From positions 47,587 through 111,586 of the forward strand of contig CAJQUW010004413.1 in the NCBI GenBank assembly GCA_907163375.1: a DNA stretch of 64,000 nt, written 5' to 3'. Positions 1 to 13,485 of the stretch are shown here, piece by piece; within the stretch, counting starts at the first letter, position 1, and every line of letters starts with the position of its first letter. The DNA is from Prostheceraeus crozeri. Its lineage: Eukaryota > Platyhelminthes > Polycladida > Euryleptidae. The notes under the pieces are model-generated. The model saw only the letters and a list, made by a program, of their open reading frames with translations. It was not told the origin of the DNA and did no database searches. A program made the translations under genes and the position numbers.

Positions 1-3000
1 TATTAATAGGCCCGGTTTCTATTAGAGGATATACGGTATAGAATGGCGGCTTCCAATGGTTGACAATCGAAAGGAACGGTACCCTGTCAGTGTGCTTTAC
101 AATTATTCATGGTTATTATCATTTTTCTTTATAACCATTTTGCTAAAGTAACTTGCAATAAATCGGCATACGGCAAGAATCTACAACTGCTGCAAACTTC
201 AGTAATTTGATTCTTCTAAGGATCTACACTACAGACTCTAAGCACCCACTCAGCAGACCATTTGTCAGAAAAATCAGTATTTTGGCTGATGCTGCGTATT
301 ATCAGACGAATTTCCTGCTTATCAGACAATTTTTGTCTCATCGCACGGACTAATGTATTTTATTGCGTTTGCTGCATATCATACTACTTATGCCAAATAT
401 GTACACTTTTATCAAAATTAGATGGTATCCTTGATAATTTTCAGTTATAAGAATATCCAATGTTTTAAATAAGTAGTGTTCTTTTTATAGACCTAGAGGC
501 ATGGCAAATACATGTCTGCATATTTCACGTATTGATGTCATCTATTAATTCTGTTTTTACAATGTTCTTCACAATTTTTAAGGGCATATAATATACTTCA
601 CTTAAATATAAGTTGCCGTAACGAATGACAACTTACAAGGTATCGAAGTGGTTCATAACTTGCAAATGATTGGAAGGGTGATTGGGTAGGACACAGTTAG
701 AACGAATATGATAAGGAGTGCCTAGATATAATTGGCTGGTGTTGAATCATTTCCTAGACTTCATTTTTTGAAAATTAGACAGCATTGTCTGATATTTTGT
801 CTGAGCATCATTTGTCTGATAGTGATGCCGTCAATGCCTTTCGTTCTCAAAAGGCCTTATAGTGGCGTCATCTCGCCGACACGACCATATTACATAATAC
901 GCAATCCACTGCTGTCTCATAATGCCTGAGCACACTGGCGCTGCAATGACGCCTGGCGTAAAGGTCGTCGATCGGAATTCGCCATTTAGCCCTGATTTTT
1001 TGTGTGGACCTTCCGATTAAAGGGTTTCAAGTCTCAGCTGGCACGCCATACTATCTGGTTGTACCAAGAATGAGGAGTGCCATGCCTATTGAACAGCGTG
1101 AAAGTCGGAGGCATTGACTTCGTTTCAGAATTGTGTTTTAATTCTATTGAAGGATGATACTGACTTCACAACAGTTGATAACTCACAAACTTTAATTTTT
1201 CCGGTCCCTGGTAATAAAATCTTCTAGAAAGACTGCTCAAGGCGTCAGGGATAAATCTTTGATGCTAGGTTTGTCGTCATTTAGAATTTATGATTTGATT
1301 ATGTGCTGAAACTCAGAGATATTGTGCTGGTTTATATATAAATGCTATCTTTGATAACTTTTGTATATTCGCGCTTTCTTTGAGTCTTTTGTTGTATTAA
1401 TGATCATTTTTGTTTTCAACACTTCAAAAAGCTTTTTCATGAGATGAAAATTTATGACGAAATACTTGTGTAATTCTAAAATGATTCTAAAAAGATCAAA
1501 GGAAGTAGTCAATCTCATCATTCAATGAGTGACATGATAAGCAGATGATGAAACTCAAACGTGCTGTCAGCTTAATAATTCAGCTTTTCCATGCTAGATC
1601 AATTTTGGAGTCGTGTTTCTGTCACGAAACAGAAATTCACGGGAAGTCAGGTCACACAACTGTTCATCGGATTGCATAATCGACCAAACACAAGGTGAAG
1701 CATACTGAAAAGAAGATTCAAAACACAAAAAAGGGTCAACATATCTTCAAAAGACAGTCAAGCCTTCTCAGCTAGTGAAATCAAACACATTTCGTGGTGG
1801 TGTACTTAATAATCGAGTTTGTAAATGAAATTGGTGGAATCACAGCTGATAATATGTTTGATAAAAATTCATCAACATCCCGTTAACCCCATCAGGAGCG
1901 GGCGATTTTTAGCGTCGTAGGACCCCTCAAATTTTCCATGTTCCGATGGATAAAACTTTTTGAAAACAGGGTTGCTGCATGTTTCGAATCTCCTTTTAGC
2001 ACCATAAATAGAAATTTGAACGTAAATATTGTCTTTTCATGTATTATTGCAGTTTTCTATCTTAAAAATGTCTCGTAATGACTTATTCGTTGCAAAGACA
2101 AGGTTGTGATATTTTCCTAATGCAATCTTTCGAGTGGTGATATATATTTTGAATCATTCTGTCGCTTTCATATCTAATTATCTGCATACGTACATGTAGG
2201 CCTATACTATATGTATATTACAGATGTGCAATTACATGACATGTGTGCTATTACATTACATGTGCAATTCTCATTTTGGGAGATAAGATCAATGTGTATG
2301 TTGACAATCTTGAATTGCACATGTATAAATATTATGCAAATATGATACAGAAACATTATATTAATATTCAATGCTACTCAAAATGGAAGCCATCAATTTT
2401 CTAAAAAGTACTTTTGAAAATGACTTTTGAAAGTGACTTTACAGCAAATCAATTTTGTCCACATTTTTTAGGAAACTTCAACATGCATACAAACTAAAAG
2501 TCAGAAAAAATTAAACTTCTATCTGACTTATTTTAGGAGGTGTAAAAGGAAGTTGATAGGGGGCTCCTCGGTCCTGATAGGATCAAAAGAAGTTGTGCTC
2601 CCTACTTCCTCCATATTAACGCAACATCAACATCTTGACTGGCCGCATTTTGTGACACCTTTTATTAATTTTTTTTCCCGACGCAAGATAGGCCAAGGAG
2701 ATTTCATTTGTCTCTAAGTGCCTTGAAATTTGTGATTTTTTGAATTTATTCAATGACTTCCAAGTGTTCAGGAAAGGATAAATGATTTCATGGCATACTT
2801 TAGGACTTTTGGGATTGAAACTATGTACAAACGGAATAACTTTTTCTTCATTGCTCTCCGTCCATGCAGTACTAAACATAGCGTCATATCAATCGCGTAA
2901 AACACAAATAATGGAATTCTACTGAATCTGGATGTTCGAGTCATATGCATTACTGTGCACTCATTGGCGAACACTCATCATCTTATCGCAGTCTTTGCCT

Positions 3001-3767
3001 GAATGCCATTATCTGCCGTTGGCTAATGTGTGACCTCTCTGAAAAGCAGCGAAGACAGTCACAATTGGGCTTCGCTTCCCTTTCTATATTTAGGTACCGC
3101 GCCTCGATCAACAATTGCAGATTTTGCCAATGAGGCAAGTAGAATTTCATGGCAAAAATTGGCGAAGGCAAAGCATTATGTCTATCGACGGGAAACCCGA
3201 GATTGACGTGGGCGTGCGCTCACTGAGGATCAATGCTCCGCCTGAACACACCACTACTAGCGAAGAAAACAGTTGTGATTCGGCACGCGCGGTAAAAATG
3301 TTCACTCTGAGCGTCTAATTTTAAGACGGAAAGCTGTGCGCAGCTATTACGAGAAGCCATCATGTTTAAATGAAATATAATGAATGGTGACACTTTCATT
3401 TTTATAGATGTTGGTAAATATTTTAGAATATGCGCTGAAGATCTCGCAGGCACGGGGAAGACGCCACTGCTTAAAATACTTTTATGGCGACGAGGTTTGA
3501 TGATATCCACAGACCTGGATCTACGTCGTATGGCCCATGCATTAAATACATGTATTCTATAAAGTTTGAAAATTACTATGTTCCATGGGGCATTAATGTC
3601 GGACAATGAAAATTATGCAAAATGTGTCATCACCAAGCCGTCAGTTTTAATCCTTGTAGCACAGAAGTTGCTGATCAGAAGTCGCTAAGATCATGCGACT
3701 TCCTAATTGTAGACGAATATAATTTTGCAGTAAATATATGGACAGATCTAGACGCGTAAGTAGACAA
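1..3767. other. Gene-free stretch, 3' of the last recognised synapsin exon
   Basis: AT-rich sequence with only short chance-like reading frames. Around 2,960-3,600 composition rises and opposing frames of 60-128 codons overlap, one of them minus-strand at 3,220-3,606. None shows a family motif, splice pattern or repeat I recognise, so I call no gene. The C-terminal exons of synapsin could lie here unrecognised, because domains beyond C diverge fast. Confidence 0.4.
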
Positions 3768-3864
3768 TGGAAATACCACATGAGATTTCTCGTTAAGCAG
3801 TGAACAAATAGTCGGGCGCTTCGGCCTATGTACATTGCTTACCATGAAATCTCATGTGGTATTC
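3768..3864. repeat. Near-perfect 20-bp hairpin with a 55-nt loop
   Basis: Arms at 3,768-3,789 and 3,845-3,864 pair over about 20 bp around the core ACCACATGAGATTTC. One arm carries a single extra A. It could be a decayed MITE end pair or a small hairpin RNA; nothing in the sequence decides between these. Confidence 0.6.
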
Positions 3865-5478
3865 CTACATTACATTCTCTTTAAAAATTCGAAATTTGGA
3901 ATTCATACACTGAGGATGTGCGAACTACAACAAAGCACAACCCCTTCAAAAAAATAGATTATTTCTGAGCATCCACACAGTTACAATCCAGACTCATGTG
4001 CTATATACGTTGAATTCCAATTATTATTATGTTGGGAATTCAAATACAATAAAGTGAATGGATTTCGATGTCATTTGCTCTATTTGAAAATATCGATGCT
4101 TATTAGATAGTATGGTATAGAATATAGTTTACATATATACGTGAATATAGGTTATATACAATATAGTTTACCTATAGAATATAGTTTACATCATTGGATT
4201 TCAAATCAACTGATCTCATAGCAATACCAGTTAGCACAATACTATTTTCCCATAGACATAGACGTCAGCTGTACAAGGGCAACCTATTCAATGGTGCGGA
4301 TGATATTTCAAATCAATTCCTGTCCGTTTTAAATTTCAGGTGCGAGTGAGAAGTCATAAGACTTGAAACCGTAAAAGAAAGTTGAATAATTCTATCTTCC
4401 TCAGGTAAACAGCTTTCTAGCTTGAAACTAGAACGCTGAGTGAGCATAAATTATTTACTTGGCTATTGATTCGCTTGAGAAGGATTGAATAGTTTTCTTT
4501 CATCGATCGCACAAACTCTACTCGTGTTGTTACTTCCGATTTTGAAGTACAACTCTCAACGAATGGTTGATTATTCTAAGCTATCGGAGAAAGCATCGTC
4601 ATGAAATGGAGTTTCATATCTCGTTGATGAGAAACAGCACCGTGATAATTCATTTTCAGTTGTAGGAACAAGATCCTTTCAAAATTATTGTAGCAATTGA
4701 AATTCAAAGACTATTACGCAACCTGACGCATTGATTAGAAGGAAATAGGTCGAAAGAATAATTCAATCAGTGGGTAGCATATCGATTCGAGGCTCTTTGC
4801 GAACTCTACAACGTTCAGTTCCTGTGTCAGAGCATTTCGATATTCCGATTGGCAAATAATATGAAAGAAGAAAGTTGTTTGCCTGATGTATTCAACACTT
4901 CCTTTTTAGCTGATAGTCATCCGCGAAGTTAGCTGATCAATGATTGCGATGGAGCGAAACGAAATTATTTTGGCCTTTAAACGTTTCCTTACCTATCGAT
5001 TTCAAATCAAATTTTCTTCCGTCTTTATCTGACGCTTTGCCGATCTGACAAAAAAAGCAATTGAGGTCTAACATGCCATTATCAGCATTTGCGACTAATC
5101 CCCTTCTCCTGGAATGTTTACCAGTTGCGTTTATTTACAAGCACTGTGAATGAAGTATTCAAATCTGCTCATAATAAGACAAAGTACTAGGGTACAACAT
5201 GTGATGATAAAGGAAAATGGAAATTATATGATTGTTCCGGATGAAAAAAATTGATTTGCCGTGAGATTCTGCGTATAACTCAGAAACCGAATAGGAATTC
5301 GAAATTTCCAATGCTTTTACTTCAAACTTTCTAATGCCCCTAACTGAAGGAGAATTTTGAATTGGAAATACTTAATTCATGTGTGAATCATTCTATCTAT
5401 TATCTGATGCTAATATTGACAACAAAAGTATGTCGTAATATAATGACTATCTGAAGAGAATGAGAACTAATAAGTCAA

Positions 5479-5652
5479 TAAGACACCGACAACCTTGATT
5501 TCCGATAGCACTCGTCTGACCCAGGAATCGAAACGAATTGGTGTCATCAGCGTGGCCTATAGTGAAGAAGGTGTGAACTCTCCACCGCGGACCTTTGGTT
5601 CGTTTCATAGGTCAGGCTAGTGCGGTCGGCGAATCAAGGTTGTTGGTGTCTT
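5479..5652. repeat. Fold-back element, ~43-bp imperfect arms
   Basis: Arms at 5,479-5,522 and 5,609-5,652 both begin AAGACACC read inward and share ACAACCTTGATT. They match over about 43 positions with roughly seven differences. The pairing continues inward through GAAACGAA against TTCGTTTC. About 174 bp in all. It looks like a short non-autonomous fold-back transposon. A GTTTCGATTCC string on the minus strand resembles a pol III B box, but no A box or clover-leaf was found. Confidence 0.6.
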
Positions 5653-8600
5653 TTATAGACTTCATGCTTAATGAAACAGACTAATTGATTAACAGACAAT
5701 TAGATAGGAACATAAATTAAAGATTGTACTGAAGAAGACCAATGCAGAAAGTAAAGGCATCGACTATTCGTCTGACAGTAAATACAGAAGTATTGAAAAC
5801 ACTCATGTTGTAAAATACCAGCAGTCTATCTCACAAATTGAATGCAAAATAGATTCACAGACAAATATAATGCATTATAAAGCTTCTCATCTTCTACACT
5901 GAGGCAAAGTGCAGTGTCCACAATTAGATAAAATAGTCACACTCATGAAATAGAATAGTATTTCTTTGCTGTACTCCTTAAGGCGCACAATATGTATTAT
6001 TTTAATTTACACGCAAAGTGCAGAATACGTTTTATTAGGACCCTAGCACATGTTGCTTGGCTACCTCTTTATATCGTAATCAGCTTTAAATCTAGATTGA
6101 CATGATCACGCTAGCTTATTTATATCACAATTGATTTCATGAAAGCGATTTATACAATTAAAGATAATGATCTTTTTAATAGCAGTTGTGAGACGAATAC
6201 GTCTCCATTCGCTTCTGCAGTAGAGGAGGAGTGAAGCGTAGATGCCCCATGCGTCCTTAAATCACGCCTGGAACTATTATTAGTCAATCAAAATGATTTT
6301 CATCAAAGATATTTCATACAATTTAAGTGGTGCGATGGCAAGCTGTGACAATTCAAAATGAACTTTGATTGAGTGATGAAATGTCAGTTCTCATTACTTC
6401 TAGTGAATGTCAAAAATTCTTATAATCCCCATAAAATTCTTATACGCGTGTAGATCCATGGGTACACCCGCAGAATCCCCATGCCCACGGCAACTCTGCA
6501 TAAAAGTCTGATGCATGAATCGACCGGATCCATGACCAGCCTGAAAATTCCAGATTAAATATATTTATATTCGAAAGTTTTATCCATGTAATGATTCCGT
6601 TCATTCTTATAAGACAACTACGAGAGACAAATTCTCATTATGGTCGATCAGGTTTTATTCTTTATTGATATTTGAATGATAATTGATGTACAACAATCCT
6701 GATCTTCGGTTCTGCATGCATGAATGATAAATGCAAGCTTCCATTGAGGTCAAATTAAAGTGTCAAAGCATCGTAATATTTGTCTGGAAATCGAATTGAT
6801 CATGTGAAACTACGGGTGTCTGTCTGAACAGTTCAATTGATTTTCCCTGATTGCATGGAGTTTCATTGTTGGGTACAGATTGCTGGTTGATATATTTTGA
6901 GATGATTGTCAATAAAATAAGAGATCAGGATTTAGAAGGAAGAATACTTTGAGCACGTTCTCAACATGGAAATAATGAAACATCCGCAATCCTTTGCAAA
7001 ACATTCATGAAGATTTAGTCTCAGTAGCTTTGAAAGAACTGAAATAATGGCACACAATAGGAATTGTCCGTAACAGATGTAGCTGGAAGTGAGATAAGAT
7101 AATTTTGGCTGATTCCTTTGTTGACAGTTCATTCAATTGTTTTATTCCACCAAAAATGGTAGCGCTATTTTTTAAACAGAAGTACATGTATAATTATATG
7201 GCGATCAAAAACAAGTTTATTTCAGCCGGACATGTTTCAGTAATGACCATGACCATGACCATCTTCAGCGGACAAATCGCGTGAAATAAAGTAGAATTCG
7301 TCCTTTATATGAAAAAAATTAAAAACATAAAATTGAATAAAATTTACAATTGCTATCAGTCAGACAATCCGAGGTAGAGCGAGTGATATCCATTCTGTTC
7401 ATTGGACAGGCATTTTGCATCTTGTTTAATGAATATTGTCTAAATACTAATATGAATATACTAATATGAATCAGTTTTATGGAAATTTAGTTCCAGTCAC
7501 AAATATACAGTACATTGCCTAAATGCATAGAATTCAGCTTTTGGTCGTTCTGAACACATGTAAAATGCACAGCTACGTATGCAATGCAGACATTCACTGA
7601 ATTTTCAGTAAATATGCAGGCAATCTAAGGCATATCGCTAAGGTTTTTATGGGCGAAATCTTCAGATTAAGTTGAATTCAGTGGACCCCGAAGGTATATT
7701 TTTCTATTTCACTTTTTCTGCTGATGATATATCAACCGCTCATGCCCATGTAAAATCATCATTTTTGACAGTGAATCTGTATGTGCTACTTCATTTCAAT
7801 TGAATCAGTAGAAGTATGGTAGATAGGTCAAAGGGGTCCACTGGTGTAGAAATTCCAATAACAAAATTTTTGCTGAGATGAAAAATGATTTTGTGCATGT
7901 CCACGATGGTGCAGAAAGAGTGAAAACAATTTATTCATTGTTTATATCATGCTCGTGCATGTGCTTTATGTTAGAAGATCACAGAATGTGAATATTTTGC
8001 TTTCGCACATGATCGTGCATGACTGGCTGGCCTACATGAACAAATCAACATAAATCAATGTTCAAAATGAAAGCTATCGTTATATTCATAATTCAACACT
8101 AAAAAGAGACTGTTGGCAAAGCTATCACAACAGCAATTGATGATTTTGAGATCTCCACAGCAGTTTGAGAGTCTTAAAATGCTGCCATTATGGCCAAGTT
8201 TAGGCCTATTTCCGATTGAAATGAAAAATTTGAAGAATTGCTAAATGTGAGGGTCATGCTGCATGGGATCTGAGCTATCTGAGGCTATATGGTGACAGCA
8301 AACATCCGCCTCTTAGTGCAACTGATACTGCGCTAAATGTCGTTGAATTTCAAAAACATCACGTTTTTGCATGTGTTTATTGAAAGGGCTGAACATAATT
8401 GTTTTACTTAAAATCAACTTTCCTAATGATTTGTTTTCGATTCTAGCACGTAAAATAAGACTTTGCAAAAGGGGTCCACTGGACCCCCCCCCTCAGGTTT
8501 CAGAGGGTGTGAAAAAGCTCAGGTCTCTGAGCGTTAATTTCCCTATCTGTGAAATAAAGAGAAATAAAGAATAGTGTAAATACATGTAATGCATGACATG

Positions 8601-8840
8601 CAGCAGTGTATTTATTCAATAGAGACGTAGGAGGACTAGAGAAGACGCTCTTAGTGCACGAATTTGCTTGACGTTGGCGGACGGCGACTCTTTCTGTGAT
8701 GGACAAGTGAAGACGATCTTCAGCCAGTTCGCATGTACACTGAGTCCTTTGTCTTTAGTAAGAATTCTTCATTTCCTTGTTATAGCATGTCATAAGGTGA
8801 TAAGGTATAAGGCCTATAGTTCTTGTATTTGAAGTTGCAG
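5653..8840. other. Gene-free stretch
   Basis: AT-rich intergenic or untranslated sequence. It includes a short C-rich run near 8,484 (GGACCCCCCCCCT). I saw no recognisable gene, RNA or mobile-element end. Confidence 0.4.
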
Positions 8841-8937
8841 GACAGTTTGGTACATGGTCTTTCTTCCTGAAGACATCTTTCACATTTACCACTGTACCCT
8901 GCTCAACAAGGACAAGAAAGTATTCCTCTTCAGAGAG
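8841..8937 (+). CDS. Possible 97-bp exon of an unknown gene
   Basis: A plus-strand interval bounded by a good acceptor (gttgcag) and a good donor (GAG then gtgagc), open throughout in one frame. It starts with the last base of a codon and holds 32 codons, encoding for example WYMVFLPEDIFHIYHC and LLNKDKKVFLFRE. I do not recognise the family. The opposite strand is also open here (about 60 codons), so strand is not certain. It lies just past the last recognised synapsin exon and could belong to an antisense neighbour or be chance. Confidence 0.25.
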
Positions 8938-9091
8938 GTGAGCATGGCATAAGATAGTTGTTCTGGCTTATTCATGAAGTTATTTCTTTACAAGATGACT
9001 TCAACTACAGGTTTGCACCTGTTCACCACGCCTCCCCTTCTGACATCATGAATTTTTCAAGAGTGTAACAAATATGGAAATGAGAACTCAC

Positions 9092-9201
9092 GTCATTACT
9101 GGTTTGCAAAACATCTGCATGCGATGTAGAACAACGTCTGCTATCACCCTTCGATCTTCCTCCTGTGTTTCACCAAGCAAGTTGAGATCAGAACCTGTAA
9201 C
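9092..9201 (-). CDS. Syn: Synapsin exon: end of the ATP-grasp C domain
   Basis: Internal coding exon on the minus strand, 110 bp, starting at a codon boundary and ending after two bases of a codon. The acceptor reads cttcag and the donor gtgagt. The peptide begins VTGSDLNLLGETQEEDRR and continues VIADVVLHRMQMFCKP. This matches the end of the synapsin C domain, where vertebrates have VVGSSMPLIGDHQDEDKQ followed by LIVELVVNKM. Synapsin is a peripheral phosphoprotein of synaptic vesicles that controls the reserve pool; its C domain binds ATP and dimerises. The exon joins in phase to the one at 13,383-13,485. The next downstream exon was not recognised. Recognition rests on remembered family sequence, but six collinear exons agree. 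Confidence 0.9.
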
Positions 9202-9725
9202 CTGAAGAAATAACAAGTTTCATTTTCAGATCAATTAGCTACAAGAGTGAAAATTATTAATTAACTTTATTAATAAAGCTAACCCTAATTTGTAAATTAA
9301 GCTAGCCCTAATTTTTAAGCCTTACACAAAAAATCGCTGGATTTGATCCACTGAAAGGTCAGTTTTTATGACCTAAGCTTATATTGAAAAACTGTTTTTG
9401 AAGATCTAAAATTTTGCCACTTTTCGCTAACATTTTGTACTGTAACTTTCAACAGAGCGCCTCAACGTTCGAATGTGCGTACAGAATTATGCAAAATTGC
9501 ATCGATGCATCAAATCATGATCATCTGTTAAATGAAAGACATCGTATACAGCATTGGAAATTCAAATGTAATACGTAAATACTACTTATTAAACCTTTTT
9601 CAGTAGAGTAGACAATTTTCTGATTTTGAATTTATTTAAAACTGCAAAATACTGTAGAATGCCTAGCGATTTTAGAAAAATGATAGATAATTAACCGGGA
9701 TATTAGAGTAGCGTAGATATTAGAT

Positions 9726-10252
9726 CACAGAATTTTATATTTTGTCTATCTGCTTCGTTTTGTTAGAAGTGTGATTAATACGAAATCGCCGCCACATCGA
9801 GGAACCTATTAAGTGGGCAAAAAGGAATTCCTAATACCTTACAGAGATAGGAAAAAAGTCGTGCGTCGCCTGCGGATCAATGTGAGTTCCAGCAAAGTGC
9901 TTCGATTGCCAGAATTCCTTCAGATTCGAAGAATTCAGATCATTGCGCACAAGTTTTCTTCATAATGTTGGCCCTTCCCATCGTTATTAAACAAAGTAGC
10001 AGACGCACGAAAATTAGTTAGTTCACTTGATGTTTTCACATCCTCTCATCGACATTTCTCACTGTATAGTGCATGCACTGAATCGAATGTTAGCCAGACG
10101 TGTGCTTTGGTGTGTGCGAAGTGATATCACAGCACGCACGCATCTCTCACTGGCTCTGGTGTCCTCTGCTGACAGCTTATTGTTTGCCATTTCCAATAGC
10201 AAGCGATACACGAATTATCCATTCGAGAAGGAGCAAGTTGTCTAATTCAGTA
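9726..10252. mobile_element. X-family MITE, copy 1 (variant B)
   Basis: Begins CACAGAATT and ends GTCTAATTCAGTA. The interior shares long stretches with the copies at 16,133 and 39,722, such as TTAAGTGGGCAAAAAGGAAT and CAGATCATTGCGCA. The right half matches only the 39,722 copy, so these two form a subfamily. No coding capacity. No clear target duplication was found. A second terminus-like motif (TCTAATTCTGTG) lies at 10,331-10,342, so the right boundary is uncertain. Confidence 0.7.
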
Positions 10253-10342
10253 ATTTTGTGATGTGCCATTTCAATTTTAATGTTACATATTACTCTTCCT
10301 TTCTAGGAAACCGACGCGCGCGCAGATGAATCTAATTCTGTG

Positions 10343-13300
10343 CTGGATAGAGAGATGGCCTTGTGTATACGGAGCAGGAACTTCACTTCGCTGACAATTG
10401 ACATGAAATAGTTTACGGACACATAGTAAGAACAAAAAATGGCTGGCTGAAACAAAAGCGAGCGATTGAATTTGCTAGAACATGGAGATAATATCAAAAT
10501 AAAATGTATGGATGATCAGTAAATTATTGTAAGTCAAAGATGAATAAAGTAAACTATCCGAAACCATGTGAGATTCGTTTATTAAAAGACATTTATTTAC
10601 TGCGAAGCACTTTTGTGATCTGCTACCGACGCTATTCAATCAATATTCCCCGACGAAGCCATTCCGCTGTAAGTTGATTGCCGTCTGGAAAATCCAATTA
10701 CGTTAAATGTTAGATACTTACGTGTATTACGAATTCCGAATCAAATTGTTAAGAATCTGTTTTGGGAATATGCTGCTGTTGTCTTTCAACAAAGCTGAAA
10801 GTTGTTACTGCTATTACTTTGCGCGAATTCGAAGTGTTTCGCCTCATAGGACAAATTGGTTTGGCGGAAAACCGAAACGTTTCTGTCCTTTTGCAGCAAT
10901 TCCTTCGGCAATGAATTGAACTTGCGATAACTGCAAATTCAACTTTAAGTATAATTTTCCGTATTTTATTCTTTGATAAATAAATGTAATTAAATAACAG
11001 ATTGCGTGATACAATATTGCAGATTAAGTGCTTGATATCATGAACATATTGACTGGCAAGTTTAAAGTTCCCTTTAATAAAATGAAAATAAAATCCGAGA
11101 TGAAGTCATGGCTTATGGCATGGCAGGGACTTTTTACGTGTGAATATGTAGCGATATGCAATGGAAATTTGATGATATGAAGCTTGGTAATTGTAAGAAA
11201 ATCTCAATCCATGGTCTGGGCCGGGATTGTTGATGCGACATTAGGTGTCAAGTCAATGTCAGCAATTTACGTGCATCAGGGTTGAATCTGGACCCGGACG
11301 ACCTGGAGGTTTCGGGTCAGGCAGACACGCGGACCCGACAAACCCTAGCACGCTGGACCGGACGGCCCCGCGGACCCGGAAATTTTATCAGGTAGACTTA
11401 ATTCAAATAATCAGGTAGATGCTCTTAATGCTGGACGAATGCTCAGGTTAACATATGCGCTCCACGTGAATTCGTATCACTGTAAAATTGTACATAGATA
11501 TTTGACAGATATTTTGACATTCGAATCAGCATTTAGGCTGATGCAACGTGTCAACATACGACTTTCATGCTTATCAAACAATTTTTGTTTGATCGCAGGG
11601 ACTTATTTGCATCATGTATATTAGTGCATATTACACTGCTTATAGTTGTCATGTCAACTTTTAGAGGTAATCTTCAAAAATGCACATTCGCTGTGCATAC
11701 TTGGACTTTTTTTCTTTTACATGTTCTTTTCATTTAAGGGCCTCATCCAAAGGGCACAAAAAAGTGTAGACGACCACAGAAGTCAACTGATAGAATCAAT
11801 GATTCCACATATCGTTGCTCTGTATAAAAGATCTGTAATTACAAGTGCTCCGCAAAAACGCATCAAAATCTTCGTCTTTCCACCATCCATCTTTCCAGCC
11901 CACTTTAATTTATTTGAGACTTTTGCTCAATCGTGCTGTCATATACGCGATATAATGCATTTATCATATCATCAGCATATTATTCAAGCGTTGTAGAGGT
12001 ATTAAACACAGGTTGCAGGGTTGAGACATACACACCAAAATGGTATGGACCCAAGATGTTGTGCGCTACTGTATTAATGTGTCGAACATCGATATTTTGT
12101 CCGTTCAAGCGCACTCTCTGATGTCGATGAAAAAGACAGTTTTCCAGCAAAAGGATAAATTCATTTGTCTAGTCTTGCATAGCAGCGTCATGATAAACAT
12201 GCATCGTCATAGGCTTTATAGACAAATCAAAACTGAGAAAAGCGGTTGCGCTTATGTTGAAGTCGTCGGTGTGTCTCGTCAAAGTGTCATGAGCAGCAGG
12301 GACTGCATGAGTTGTTAATAAATTCCTCCTCACTCCAAATTGATTCTCTCACAAAATCAGAGTCAATCGAGCTCTGAGACTGCTCAAGACAATCCATTCC
12401 ATCAATTTTGCAGGAACAGACAGTAGGCTGATTGTTCAGAAATCGTGTGGAACCGGAGAAATATCGGCGAAATTAAACAAGGCAGGAACCTTTCTTTGTG
12501 GAAGACTTTCGAACAAGAAATGAAATCTAATTAAAATAAAATTATAGATCTGCAAGAGTAATGGCCGACTTTTTGTCTAAAAGTCTTGGAACAGAGTCAC
12601 TTCCAGTTGACTTGGCAGGTAGGTGAGACAACTTTTGCAAACATTCACAACATCAAAAGACGAGAACCAGTCATCATCTCCCATATCATCGCTTATAAAT
12701 TGACTGAATGCTGCATTCATTGCATTGCAAAACTCATCATTGATAGAATTAAGCAATTGGTACGGAGAGGAAGTGTCCTTCAACTACGGAATCAACTATT
12801 CCAAACAGTGACTGAGTCATATGTGCTTAGGTTTGAATAGCGGAATTAGACTGCACAATTTTGAAAAATATAAAGAAATGAAAGATCTCTTGAATCCGGG
12901 TCCTTCCGATATTCAAACCTAAATACGGAATCAACAGATTTTGTTATTTAACAAGCTCTATGTCAAGGAAAGACCATAAACCGAATATGAACTCCAACTC
13001 CAACCTACCGTCGAAGCAATAAGGTATTTGCAAATATCAAGGCTATCAGAATAAATAGCCTCAAATAATTCTACTCAGAGTCAGATTGCAAATAAAATGA
13101 AAAGAACATGGATGGATCAGAAGAATATCTTCAGATTTTAGAGAATTTCCGTGTAGGCCTACAGTGGATTCAAAGAGCACAATCTAATCAAACTGGATTG
13201 CAGTTATTTATGACTATTAAGACATGGTAGCAATGAAAATCTTACTCTATGCGCAGATGGAAGCAAGGTTAAAATAATGCCTAAATATCAAGCTGGAATC

Positions 13301-13382
13301 ACCAATTGAGACAAAGAAGTGTGCATCAGTTTCAGTACTGATCAATTTCATGTTTTCTATTGTGGTATACGTGAACACTTAC
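10343..13382. other. Synapsin intron sequence, no clear gene
   Basis: Contains a 110-bp GC-rich patch at about 11,285-11,390 with repeated GGACCCGG-like words. Open frames occur at 11,646-11,996 and 12,040-12,318 (plus) and 12,577-12,783 (minus, acidic). None has a recognisable domain. They may be remains of an old element or chance frames. Confidence 0.35.
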
Positions 13383-13485
13383 TTGATAGATATAGATTTG
13401 TCCATCTTTGCCTTGTAGAGCTTCTATCGAGCAAATATCGAGTCCTCCAAATAGCTTGGAAACTTCATCCATCCAGAGTTTGAAT
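13383..13485 (-). CDS. Syn: Synapsin exon: FGGLDIC-IEAL segment of the C domain
   Basis: A 103 bp minus-strand exon bounded by an acceptor ending ttgtag and a donor gtaagt. It completes the codon begun by the exon at 22,609 and ends at a codon boundary. The peptide is [18 protein letters not shown] followed by [16 protein letters not shown]. Vertebrate synapsin reads YKLWVDTCSEIFGGLDIC and AVEALHGKDGRDHIIEV, so identity is very high in the metal and nucleotide-binding part of the ATP-grasp fold. One oddity: the acidic residue of the vertebrate IIEV strand is Gln here (YIYQ). Whether that alters metal binding is inference only. Confidence 0.93.

Noticed and set aside
3220-3606. 128-codon minus-strand frame overlapping a plus-strand frame with GTGKT
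   Set aside because: No family features; the GTGKT resemblance to a Walker A loop lacks the flanking pattern, and overlapping opposite frames suggest chance.
8750-8940. Minus-strand ~60-codon frame as the synapsin C-terminal exon
   Set aside because: It lacks a good acceptor and the synapsin E-domain signature; the plus-strand reading with both splice sites is at least as good.
11646-12318. Two adjacent plus-strand frames (116 and 92 codons)
   Set aside because: No domain, no good splice pair joining them, and unusual composition. They may be remnants but cannot be supported.
12577-12783. Acidic minus-strand frame (MGDDDWFSSFD)
   Set aside because: Looked like a possible nuclease or transposase piece, but no motif series continues on either side.
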